NCBI GenBank assembly: GCA_018606725.1
Contig: JAGYID010000025.1
Coordinates: forward strand, 1 to 35,024
Reading direction: 5' to 3'
Length of the DNA: 35,024 bases
Origin: Acidobacteriota bacterium
GTDB taxonomy: Bacteria; Acidobacteriota; Polarisedimenticolia; Gp22-AA2
The notes under the pieces are model-generated. The model saw only the letters and a program-made list of their open reading frames with translations. It was not told the DNA's origin and did no database searches. Below, piece by piece: positions 12,093-21,044 of the stretch. The position numbers were made by a program, and so were the translations under genes. Within the stretch, counting starts at the first letter, position 1. Each line of letters starts with the position of its first letter.

Positions 12093-12098
12093 TATAAT
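12093..12098 (+). promoter_or_regulatory. Perfect -10 box in the mgtC-htrA divergent region
   Basis: TATAAT stands alone in a GC-rich 98-base divergent gap, 55 bases before the htrA ATG. No good -35 box sits 16-18 bases upstream. On the other strand TTGCAT lies near the AT-rich block and could serve the MgtC-like gene. Confidence 0.4.
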
Positions 12099-12153
12099 TA
12101 CATCCTTCGCGACGGCGATGCAATGAACCGGGCGGCGCCCGGGAGGTGCAACG

Positions 12154-13368
<1,215 letters not shown>

Positions 13369-13385
13369 GTGCCCCGCCGGAACGC

Positions 13386-13417
13386 GGCCCGGCCGAATAC
13401 CCGGACCGGCTCCTAGG
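13386..13417 (-). repeat. Copy C of the CTAGGAGCC repeat, half form
   Basis: Read on the minus strand it starts CCTAGGAGCCGGTCCGGG, then TATTCGGCCGGGCC. It lacks the closing GGCTCCTAG arm seen in copies A and B. It lies at the 3' end of dnaE2, but the TAG of the arm is out of frame there, so dnaE2 reads through it. Confidence 0.8.
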
Positions 13418-16400
13418 CGCCGGCCGGTCGAGGAACGCCGCCCCGTCCACGGTCAGCGTCACGGCCCCGAAATCCTCCTCGACTCTTCCCTCCAGGACGT
13501 ACGGTCTCGCCTTCGCCAGCATCCGGCAGAAGCGCGCGTAAGCCACCGGGAAGAACGTCGTCTCGTAGATCGCCGTCGTGTCCTCGAAGGAGATGAACTC
13601 CATCGGCTCGTCGTCCTTCGTGGTCACCAGCTTGCCGGTGACCAGCCAGCCGATGGTCGTGACCCGCCGCCCGACATGGCGCGCCAGCTCGGCGCCGCGC
13701 ACCGGTCTTGTGCCGCGGCGCCGCAACGCCAGGAGAGGCTCGCGGTACAGCGTCAGCGGATGGCGGCTGATCAGCATCCCGAGCGCCTCGCTCTCGTCGC
13801 GCAGCAGCTTCGCCTCGTCGTACGGTCGCGGCGCCGGCAGCGGTCCGAGATCGGGGGGGAAGAGCGGGGCGATGCGGGCGGGACCGGTCGCCGACCGGCG
13901 TCCCTCCGTCTTCGCCTCCCACTCGGCCAGGCGCCAGTGCATCCGGGGCCGGATCGCCAGGTCGGGCGGGGCGTCGGGCAGGGGCGCGGCGTCCGCCGCG
14001 ATGCCGCCGTCGCCGAAGCCGATGCCGTCGAAGGCGCCGGCGCGGATCAGCAGGCGCGCGTCGGACGGATCGATCGGCACGCGCCGCAGGAACTCGTCGA
14101 ACGAGGCGAACGGCCCGCGGCCCCGGCGCTCGGCGACGATCGCCTCGATCGCCTCGTCGCGCAGCCCCTTGATCTGCTGGAGCCCGACCCGCACCGCGCC
14201 GCGCGCCGCTCCAGCCGCAAGGCCCGACCCGGTATACGCCTTGTCGCTGCGGTTGATGTCGGGCAGCAGGACCCGCAGCCCCATCCGCCGGCATTCGGAG
14301 ACGTAGGCGAAGGTCGAGTAGTAGCCGCCGCCGTTGCTGATCACCGCCGCCATGAACTCCGCCGGGTGGTGCGCCTTCAAGTAACACGACTTGAACGACA
14401 CCAGCGCGTACGACGCCGAGTGCGGCTTGCAGAACGAGTAGCCGGAGAACGACAGGATCATCCGCCAGACCTCCTCGACCACCTCCGGCGCGATGCCGCG
14501 CTCCCGCGCCCCCAGGGCGAACTGCCGCCGGTAGTCTTCGATCTTCCTGCCGGCCCACTTCTTGGACAGCACCTTGCGCAGGCCGTCCGCCTCGGCGTCG
14601 CTGAAGCCGGCCATGCGGATGGCGGTGCGGGCGACGTCCTCCTGGTAGCACATGATCCCGTAGGTCTCCGCCAGGACCTCGTCGAGGATCGGGTGGAGCG
14701 ACGCCCAGGCGCCGCCGCGCAGCCGCCGCACGTACTCGCGGATGTAGTCGTTGGCGGCCGGCCGGATGATCGACGAGTGGATGACCAGGTGCTCGAAGTC
14801 ACCGCGCCGCGTCTTACGCTGCAATTGCCGCATGGCGGGCGACTCGACGTAGAAGACACCCATCGTGTCACCGTCGCGGATCTTCTCCTGGGTGCGCGGG
14901 TCGTCGAGGGGATCGAACGCGCCGTCCTGCAGATCCGGCCCGCCCGCCGCGCGCACGGCGGCGCAGGCGTCGCGGATCACCGACAGCGAACGGTTGCCGA
15001 GGAGGTCGATCTTGACCAGGCCGGCCTCCTCCGCCTGGTCCTTCTCCCACTGGATGACCCGCACCCCCTTGGCGGCGCGCTCGACCGGGACGTGGCGGTC
15101 GACGCCGTCCGGCGCGATGACCACGCCGCCGCAGTGCACCGACAGGTGTCGCGGAAACCCGTCCAGCCGCGCCGCGACCTGCAGGATCTCCGGCCACGGC
15201 GGCCGCCCCAGCATGCCGCCTCGCTGCGGATCGAATTCCCCGCCGCGGAACAGCGGGTGCCGGGCCGTGGCCTCGAGCGCCGTCCCGCCCGCCCAGTCGT
15301 GCGACAGCGAGCCGGTGACCCGGGCGATCTCCGCGTCCGGAAGCCCGTACACCTTGGCGACCTCGCGCACCGCGGCGCGCGCCCGGAAGGTGACGTGGTT
15401 GGCGATCATCGCCGTGCGCTCCTCGCCGAGCGCCGCGAAGACCCAGCCGAGCAGGTCGTCGCGTTCGTCCCAGCAGAAGTCGACGTCGATGTCGGGCGGA
15501 TCGACCCGGCCGCGGTTCAGGAAGCGCTCGAAGTACAGGTCGTGGCGGATCGGCTCGACGTGCGTGATGCCGAGACAGTACGACACGATCGACGCCGCCG
15601 CCGAGCCCCGCCCGCACGTGCGCGGCGAGCGCTTGACGATCTCCTGCACCACCAGGAAGTAGTCGGCGAAGCTCTTGTCGCGGATGATCGCCAGCTCGTG
15701 GTCGAGCCGGGCGCGCACCGCCGGGGTGACGGCCCCGTAGCGCCGCCGCGCCCCCTCCTCGCAGCGCGCCTGCAAGAGGGCGAACGAGTCGCCGGCCGCG
15801 CCGTCGATCGACAGGTCCGCGAAGCGCGGGAAGACGAGCGCGCCCCAGGGCGGTTCGTCGAGGGCGCACTCCTCGGCGATGCACGCCGTCGCCGCCACCC
15901 CCTCGGGACAGTGCGGGTACGCCCGCTCCATCTCGGCGGGCGTCTTGAGCCAGGCCTGCGGGGACGCCAGCTCCTCCGGCGGGACGCGGTCGCGCGTGGT
16001 GTTGAGGGCGATGGCGCGCAGCAGCCGGTGCAGCTCGAAGCCGCCGGCGTCGGTGAAGTGCACGTCGTTGACCGCCACCGGCGCGATCCCGAGGCGCCGC
16101 GCCGCCCGCAGCCGCTGGAGCGCCCCCTCCGCCGCCGGCCGAGCGGCCGACGACCCCAGCGCCAGGTACAGGTCGCGCGGCCCGCGCGCCTCAAGCGCCG
16201 CCTGCAGGACGGCGAGCGACGGCGACAGGACGACCAGTCCGGCGGCGTCGCCCCGCAGCGCGTCGAGGACCGAGAAGCCGGGGTCGAGATGCCGCCGCGT
16301 CAGGATGCGGCAGAGGTTGGCGTACCCCTCGCGCGTCTTCACCAGGAGCGTGGCGCGCTCCCCCGCCTGCGCGCGGCGCGTCCCGGGCGCGGTCACCTCC

Positions 16401-16599
16401 GCCCCGAGGATCGGCCGCAGCCCGGCGGCCAGGGCGATCTCCCGGAAGCGGACCGCCCCGTACAGGCCGTCGATGTCGGTACAGGCGATCGCCCGCATGC
16501 CGCGCCCGGCCGCCGCCGCGCACAGTGCCTCGAGGCTGGCGGCGCCGCGCATCAGGCTGTAGTGCGAGCGCACCTGGAGGTGGACGAAGTCGGCGGCGC

Positions 16600-17871
16600 T
16601 CATGACATTGACCTGGCGCCCGCCCCGGGCCGCCCCGCACCGGGGCGCGCCCCGAGCCGCTCCGCGAACATCCGTCCGGCGACGATCGCCGCTGCTCCAA
16701 AACGCCCGCGGATCCGATCGACCGCCTCCGCCAGCGTCTCCGCCGCGCCGGCGCGCCACGGCGGACCGCCGCCGGCCGCCGCCTCCCCCGCGGCCGCACC
16801 GTCGAACGCCTCCGGGCCGAACAGCGTCAACTGCCGAGGCTGGCGCGCGATCTCCAGACAGCGCAGCTCGATCCAGCGGACCCGCACCCGGCGCGCCCGC
16901 GCCCGCTCGCCGATCGCGCGCGCCGCCGCGAACAGCAGCAGGTCGGCGGCGATCGGCGGCTCCAGCCGCTCCTCGCGGTGCGCCACCACGGCGTCGCTGT
17001 GGCGCAGCGTCACCCGCAGCCGCCGGGCCCGCGCTCCGAGCCGCCGCAGCCGCGCCCCCGCCCGCTCGGACAGTGCGAAGAGGGCTCGCAGCAACGCCGC
17101 GTCCTCGTTGGTATCCTCGGCGAGCGTCGCCTCCTCCACGATCGCCGGCGCCGTCTCCGGCGGGCGGACCGGCGAGGCGTCGATCCCGAGCGCCTGGCAG
17201 CGCAGCCGCTCGCCCTGCGTCCCGAACGCGACCGCAAGCTGCGCCGGCGAGAAGCGCAGCAGGTCGGCCACCCGGGCGACGCTGAGGTCCGACAGCCGCT
17301 CGCGCGTCCCGCCGCGCGCCGCCGGCAGCAGCCCGACCGGAAGCGGCGCCAGGAACGGCGCCTCCGATCCGGGGAAGACGTCGCACAGCCCGTCCGGCCG
17401 GATCAGCCGTGCCGCCACCCGGCTCACCAGCTTGCTGGTCGCCAGCCCGACCGTCGGCTTGAGCCGGAGCCGCGTCTCGATCTCGGCGCGGATGCGCGCC
17501 GCCGCGTCCTGCGCCGCGCCGAACAGCCGCGCCGTGCCGGTGAGATCGACGACGGTCTGCCCCGGGGCGGCCGGCTCGACCAGCGGCGAGTACCCCCCCA
17601 GAAGCGACAGGAGCGCGCCGGTGGCGCGGCGGTACAGCGGCTCATTCGGATGCAGGACCACAACACCCGGGCAGTGCCGCAATGCCAGCGGCAGCGGCAT
17701 CCCGGCCCGCACCCCTTCCCGCGCCGCCTCGGATGATGCCGCCAGCACCGGCGCCCGCGCCGACCCGGGCGGCGCCAGCACCACCGGCCGCCCGCGCAGC
17801 CGCGCCTCGATCACCCTCTCGACGGCGATCGGAAAGGCGGCGATATCGACGTGCAGGACGCTGCGGGACAT
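16600..17871 (-). CDS. imuB: ImuB-type inactive Y-family DNA polymerase subunit
   Basis: ImuB is the hub of the ImuA/ImuB/DnaE2 mutasome: it binds the sliding clamp and brings DnaE2 to damaged DNA. The 423-residue protein has a Y-family core (VLHVDIAAF with Asp9, VLAASSEAAREGVRAGMPL). The catalytic Asp-Glu pair of DinB (SIDEAY-L-D) is replaced by Gly104-Gln105 in PAAPGQTVVDLTG, so polymerase activity is probably lost, as in known ImuB proteins. A clean clamp-binding motif QLTLFG is at 347-352, and the tail after it is glycine/alanine-rich. No ribosome-binding site precedes ATG 17871; instead the start codon sits inside a 16-base perfect palindrome. The stop overlaps the dnaE2 start. DinB is the alternative but is disfavoured by the missing acids. 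Confidence 0.9.
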   Translation of the reverse strand: MSRSVLHVDIAAFPIAVERVIEARLRGRPVVLAPPGSARAPVLAASSEAAREGVRAGMPLPLALRHCPGVVVLHPNEPLYRRATGALLSLLGGYSPLVEPAAPGQTVVDLTGTARLFGAAQDAAARIRAEIETRLRLKPTVGLATSKLVSRVAARLIRPDGLCDVFPGSEAPFLAPLPVGLLPAARGGTRERLSDLSVARVADLLRFSPAQLAVAFGTQGERLRCQALGIDASPVRPPETAPAIVEEATLAEDTNEDAALLRALFALSERAGARLRRLGARARRLRVTLRHSDAVVAHREERLEPPIAADLLLFAAARAIGERARARRVRVRWIELRCLEIARQPRQLTLFGPEAFDGAAAGEAAAGGGPPWRAGAAETLAEAVDRIRGRFGAAAIVAGRMFAERLGARPGAGRPGAGARSMS

Positions 17872-17882
17872 GACGTCATGTC
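17867..17882. promoter_or_regulatory. 16-base perfect palindrome over the imuB start codon
   Basis: GACATGACGTCATGTC is fully self-complementary, and the imuB ATG lies in its right half on the minus strand. In RNA it could fold into a 6-bp stem with an ACGT loop that hides the start codon; in DNA it could be an operator. Nothing in the window repeats it, so the function is open. Confidence 0.55.
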
Positions 17883-17920
17883 ACGATGCGCGATCATCGA
17901 GGAGAAGGACTCGTCGCACC

Positions 17921-18130
17921 TTACGTGACCCGGATCGTCTGGACGCCGACGAACTCGGACTCGAGCGTCGGTTCACCCTCTTCGAGGAGCATCTCGAGCA
18001 TGTCACGCAGGTTTCTCTCCAGCTCGTCGAGACTGGTCCCGAGGCTGTGGGCCCCCCGCCAACCGGGCACGCGTCCGATGTACAGCCCTGACTCGGGATC
18101 CCGTTCAATGACGGCGTTGAAAGTCCGCAT
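17921..18130 (-). CDS. Orphan HicB-like small protein
   Basis: A 69-residue protein with the HicB/UPF0150 pattern: FNAVIERDPESGLYIGRVPGW, then SLGTSLDELERNLRDMLEMLLEEG. In toxin-antitoxin pairs HicB neutralises the HicA RNase, but no HicA-like frame is found on either side. I chose ATG 18130 because AAGGAGA lies nine bases upstream and the domain begins right after it; an ATG at 18193 would add 21 residues encoded by intergenic-looking sequence that overlaps the lexA stop. There is no C-terminal DNA-binding domain. It lies between lexA and imuB on the same strand, in the place where imuA is usual, so it is probably cotranscribed with the SOS cassette. Confidence 0.75.
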   Translation of the reverse strand: MRTFNAVIERDPESGLYIGRVPGWRGAHSLGTSLDELERNLRDMLEMLLEEGEPTLESEFVGVQTIRVT

Positions 18131-18143
18131 GCTCCTATCTCCT

Positions 18144-18161
18144 TTTGAAATGTTTGAAATG
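18144..18161. repeat. Tandem 9-base repeat upstream of hicB-like gene
   Basis: TTTGAAATG occurs twice in a row and is flanked on each side by TCTCCTTT (18138 and 18162). On the minus strand this puts two AAAGGAGA ribosome-binding-like boxes around two CATTTCAAA units, between lexA and the hicB-like gene. It may be a local duplication or a binding site. Confidence 0.6.
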
Positions 18162-18189
18162 TCTCCTTTCGGAATGCCCCCCGGCCCGC

Positions 18190-18795
18190 TCATCGCCCGA
18201 ACTTCCTGATCAGCCCGACGACGATCCCCTGGATCTGGAGGTCGCCCTCGGCCACGAAGATCGGACGCAGGCGGGCGTTGGCGGGGCGCAGCTCGATGCG
18301 GCCGTCGTGGCGGAAGTACTGCTTGATGGTCGCGTCGTCGCCGATCAGCGCCACCACCGTCTGGCCGTTCGCGGCGTCGCGCTGGCTTTTGACGATGACG
18401 ATGTCGCCGTCGCGGATCCCCTCGTCGACCATGCTGTCGCCGACGACGCGCAGGGCGAAGTTGTCCTCGCCACGCAGGAGCGGCTCGGGGACCTCGATCT
18501 CCTCCGGGTCGTGGATCGCCTCGATCGGCCGGCCGGCCGCCACCCGGCCGAGGAGCGGCAGCCTCACCGGGCCGCCCAAAGGCGCCGTCAGCTCGAGGGC
18601 GCGCTTCTGGTTCCCCCAGGGGCTCTTGAGGACGCCTTTGCGCTCGAGGGTCTTGAGGTGCTTCTGGACCGAGTTGTAGGAGCGGAACCCGAACGCCCGG
18701 CGGATCTCCTCGTAGGACGGCGACACCCGGTGGGTGGCGATGTGCGTCCTGATGAACTCGTAGATCGCCCGCTGCCTCGCCGTCAGCTGCGCCAT
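18190..18795 (-). CDS. lexA: SOS repressor LexA
   Basis: LexA represses DNA-damage genes until RecA filaments trigger its self-cleavage. The 201-residue protein matches E. coli LexA almost residue for residue in layout. The winged helix covers 1-65 (TARQRAIYEFIRTHI, SPSYEEIRRAFGFRSYNSVQKHL), the cleavage bond is Ala87-Gly88 in GRVAAGRP, the nucleophile is Ser121 in VGDSMVDEGI and the general base is Lys158 in DATIKQYF. The recognition helix SYNSVQKHL differs from the E. coli type, so the operator is probably different too. It heads the lexA-hicB-imuB-dnaE2 cluster and has its own promoter candidate at 18854-18882. I cannot find a copy of the CTGT-N8-ACAG box upstream. Confidence 0.97.
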   Translation of the reverse strand: MAQLTARQRAIYEFIRTHIATHRVSPSYEEIRRAFGFRSYNSVQKHLKTLERKGVLKSPWGNQKRALELTAPLGGPVRLPLLGRVAAGRPIEAIHDPEEIEVPEPLLRGEDNFALRVVGDSMVDEGIRDGDIVIVKSQRDAANGQTVVALIGDDATIKQYFRHDGRIELRPANARLRPIFVAEGDLQIQGIVVGLIRKFGR

Positions 18796-18853
18796 CGACC
18801 CTCCTCCGCGGCCGCCGCTGTTCCGCGCCGGTCGTCGTCCAGTGCCGGAGGAG

Positions 18854-18882
18854 AGACTAGGTGTAAATTAAGTGAAAGTCAA
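18854..18882 (-). promoter_or_regulatory. Candidate lexA promoter and operator region
   Basis: TTGACT and a weak TAGTCT are 17 bases apart in a short AT-rich patch before lexA. An AGTG-N12-CACT dyad (18871-18890) covers the -35 box and is a candidate LexA site by position only; no known SOS-box consensus matches. Confidence 0.45.
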
Positions 18883-18898
18883 GAACCACTGATCGACG

Positions 18899-21013
18899 CT
18901 ACCGCGACCCGCCCGGGGGGCCGGAGGGTGGGGGCGCGGCGCCGTCAGGGAGGGACATGCCGTCCGGCGAAGGGGGCGCGGCGCCGGGAGGGACGCCGCC
19001 TCCCGGCGGGAAGCCGCCGGGGGCGCCGCTCGGCCCGGGGGCCGGCGCAAAGCCACCGGGGGGGGCGATCGGCTGGCCGCTGGCGTCCTTGTAGAGGCTG
19101 AAGGTGTAGAAAATGATCTTGTCCGGGTCGAGGCGGGCGTCGGCGATCTGGGTCATGTCGCCCTGCGGGTAGCGCACGATCAGGTAGCGCAGGGCCTCGG
19201 CGAAGGTGCGGGCGTATTCGACGACGAAGATGGCGCTGCGCGGCAGCCGGATGATGGCGTCGAGATCGAGCGTGGTCGCGTCCGCGACCAGGTGGATGTC
19301 GGAGCGATCGCCGGTCAAATACTGCAGCACCTCCGGCCCGCGCGTGTGCAGGACGTAGACGAGTTCTCCGGGCGGCAGCGAGCGCACGAACATCCCCATG
19401 ATCGTCTGCGTCGGCCCGAAGTGCTGCATCGCCCGCTCGGATCGCCCGGCCTGCAGGAAGTAGTTGTTGAACCCCTGCACGCAGCCGAGGGCGAGGACCC
19501 CGGCGACCAGAAGCGCGCCGAGCCATGCGGTCAGCGGCCGGCGCAGGCCGGCGACGCTCTCCCCCACCCGCGCCAGGAACAGGCCGGCGCACAGGCACAG
19601 CCAGACGTCGTTCATCAGCATCCGGGTCAGGCTCGGCCCGGCCCAGCCGACGGTCAGGAGCAGCGCCGCGGCGCAGCAGACGACCAGCGCGGCGGCCGGG
19701 CTGCGGCGGCGGGCCGCGAAGCCGAGCCAGGCGGCGTACAGCAGACCGAGCGTCCCGAGCGCCGCCACCGTCACCGTCTCCGGCTCCAGGCCGATCAGGC
19801 CGTAGACCGTCGACACGCCGTCGCTGATGAACGCCTCGCTCTGGATGATGGCGTATGCGGGCGGGAACCGGTTCGCCATCGCCGTCGCGCTGAGGAGGTT
19901 GCGCAGGTAGTCGGCCTTCGGCGTGATCAGGGCGGCGTAGGCGCCGCGGACCAGGTAGCGCATCGGGCCGGCCGGCGAGAACGCCATCAGGATCAACAGC
20001 GCGGCCACCGCCACCGCCGCCCCCGCCGCGAGCGCCCTCGCGCCCGGCGAGGCGAGCGGCCCGCCCGCCCGCCGCCCGCCTTGCGGGGGCCGCCAGCGTC
20101 GCTGCATCAGATAGATAGCCATGCCGATCGGCACCGCCCGGAACGACGTGTAGGTCCACAGGCCGAGGCCGACCGCCGCGCCCCACAGCAGGTGATCGCG
20201 TACCCGCCCCGAGTCGAGGGCCCGCAGCAGCAGGCCGACCGCCGCGATGGCGAACAGCGGCGCGAGGATGGTCCGCAGGCCGACCCGGCTGTAGAGCAGG
20301 TGCCACGGCGAGACCGCCAGGAAGGTCGACGCCGCCAGGGCGGCGCCCCAGCCGAAGGAGCGCCGCGCAAAGACATAGAGCGCCAGGATGGTGAGCGTGC
20401 CCGCCGCGATGGCGACGCCACGGAGCGGAACGACGAGGTCCATCATCTCGTCGGAGATCAGCCTCGGCTGCAGCCCGAACAGCCCCGGCATGGCGCGCAA
20501 CAGGCCCAGCCCGGCACCGTACGCCCGGTAGGAGGACGCCGCGAGATAGTGGAACATCGTCTCGCGGTCCAGACCACGCTCGGTGAGGCTCTCGAACGGC
20601 CGGCCGGCGCGGATGTCCTTCACTTCGAGGGCGTTGATCGCCTCGTCGTTGTTGAGCCCCGGTGGGATGATGTCGATCCGGTACAGACGCAGGTAGAGGC
20701 CGCCGGCCAGGACGACCGCCAGCAACGCCCATTCAACCCCGGGAGACAGCCAGGCCGGGCGGCCCAAGCCGACTTCTGGCGCGGCGCCGTCGGTTCCGCG
20801 CCGCCGCTCGCGCAGGAGCGTCAGGACCAGCAGCGCGAACGCCGCGGCGTACAGCGCCGCTCCGGCGACGACGCTGCCGGCGGTGCCCAGCCGCTTGAGC
20901 GACAGCAGGAATTGCCCGCCGAACGCCAGCGCCGCGGCGACCGGCAGACCGGCCGCATCGACGGCCGCCAGCAGCGCCGATGCGTAACGCCGCGGGATCA
21001 CCTGCCTGCTCAC
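18899..21013 (-). CDS. GT39-like (ArnT/PMT fold) membrane glycosyltransferase with Pro/Gly-rich tail
   Basis: A 704-residue polytopic inner-membrane protein with about ten or more hydrophobic segments. The first periplasmic loop carries YRIDIIPPGLNNDEA (residues 111-125), the Asp-Glu motif typical of GT39/PMT-2 enzymes that take sugars from polyprenyl phosphates. Further support is SPWHLLYSRVGLRTILAPLF after the middle helices. A soluble domain follows the last helix (about 545-640), and the final 55 residues are almost only proline, glycine and alanine, unusual for the family. The GTG start has AGGAGA eight bases upstream and lies 31 bases after the sulfatase-like gene, so it belongs to the tail of the pyr transcript or its own sub-operon. 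Acceptor and sugar are unknown. Confidence 0.8.
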   Translation of the reverse strand: MSRQVIPRRYASALLAAVDAAGLPVAAALAFGGQFLLSLKRLGTAGSVVAGAALYAAAFALLVLTLLRERRRGTDGAAPEVGLGRPAWLSPGVEWALLAVVLAGGLYLRLYRIDIIPPGLNNDEAINALEVKDIRAGRPFESLTERGLDRETMFHYLAASSYRAYGAGLGLLRAMPGLFGLQPRLISDEMMDLVVPLRGVAIAAGTLTILALYVFARRSFGWGAALAASTFLAVSPWHLLYSRVGLRTILAPLFAIAAVGLLLRALDSGRVRDHLLWGAAVGLGLWTYTSFRAVPIGMAIYLMQRRWRPPQGGRRAGGPLASPGARALAAGAAVAVAALLILMAFSPAGPMRYLVRGAYAALITPKADYLRNLLSATAMANRFPPAYAIIQSEAFISDGVSTVYGLIGLEPETVTVAALGTLGLLYAAWLGFAARRRSPAAALVVCCAAALLLTVGWAGPSLTRMLMNDVWLCLCAGLFLARVGESVAGLRRPLTAWLGALLVAGVLALGCVQGFNNYFLQAGRSERAMQHFGPTQTIMGMFVRSLPPGELVYVLHTRGPEVLQYLTGDRSDIHLVADATTLDLDAIIRLPRSAIFVVEYARTFAEALRYLIVRYPQGDMTQIADARLDPDKIIFYTFSLYKDASGQPIAPPGGFAPAPGPSGAPGGFPPGGGVPPGAAPPSPDGMSLPDGAAPPPSGPPGGSR

Positions 21014-21044
21014 GATGCCGGTCTCCTGTCGGATCCGCCGTTCA

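Noticed and set aside
16600-17871. Calling this gene an active DinB/Pol IV
   Set aside because: The catalytic Asp-Glu pair is replaced by Gly-Gln, and the gene is coupled to dnaE2, which fits ImuB.
13676-18091. A 1471-codon plus-strand frame opposite dnaE2, imuB and the hicB-like gene
   Set aside because: Arg/Gly/Asp-rich composition without motifs; a codon-bias shadow of the real minus-strand genes.
18131-18193. 21-codon N-terminal extension of the HicB-like gene from ATG 18193
   Set aside because: It would overlap the lexA stop and encode residues from the repeat-bearing gap, while ATG 18130 has a strong ribosome-binding site and starts at the domain.
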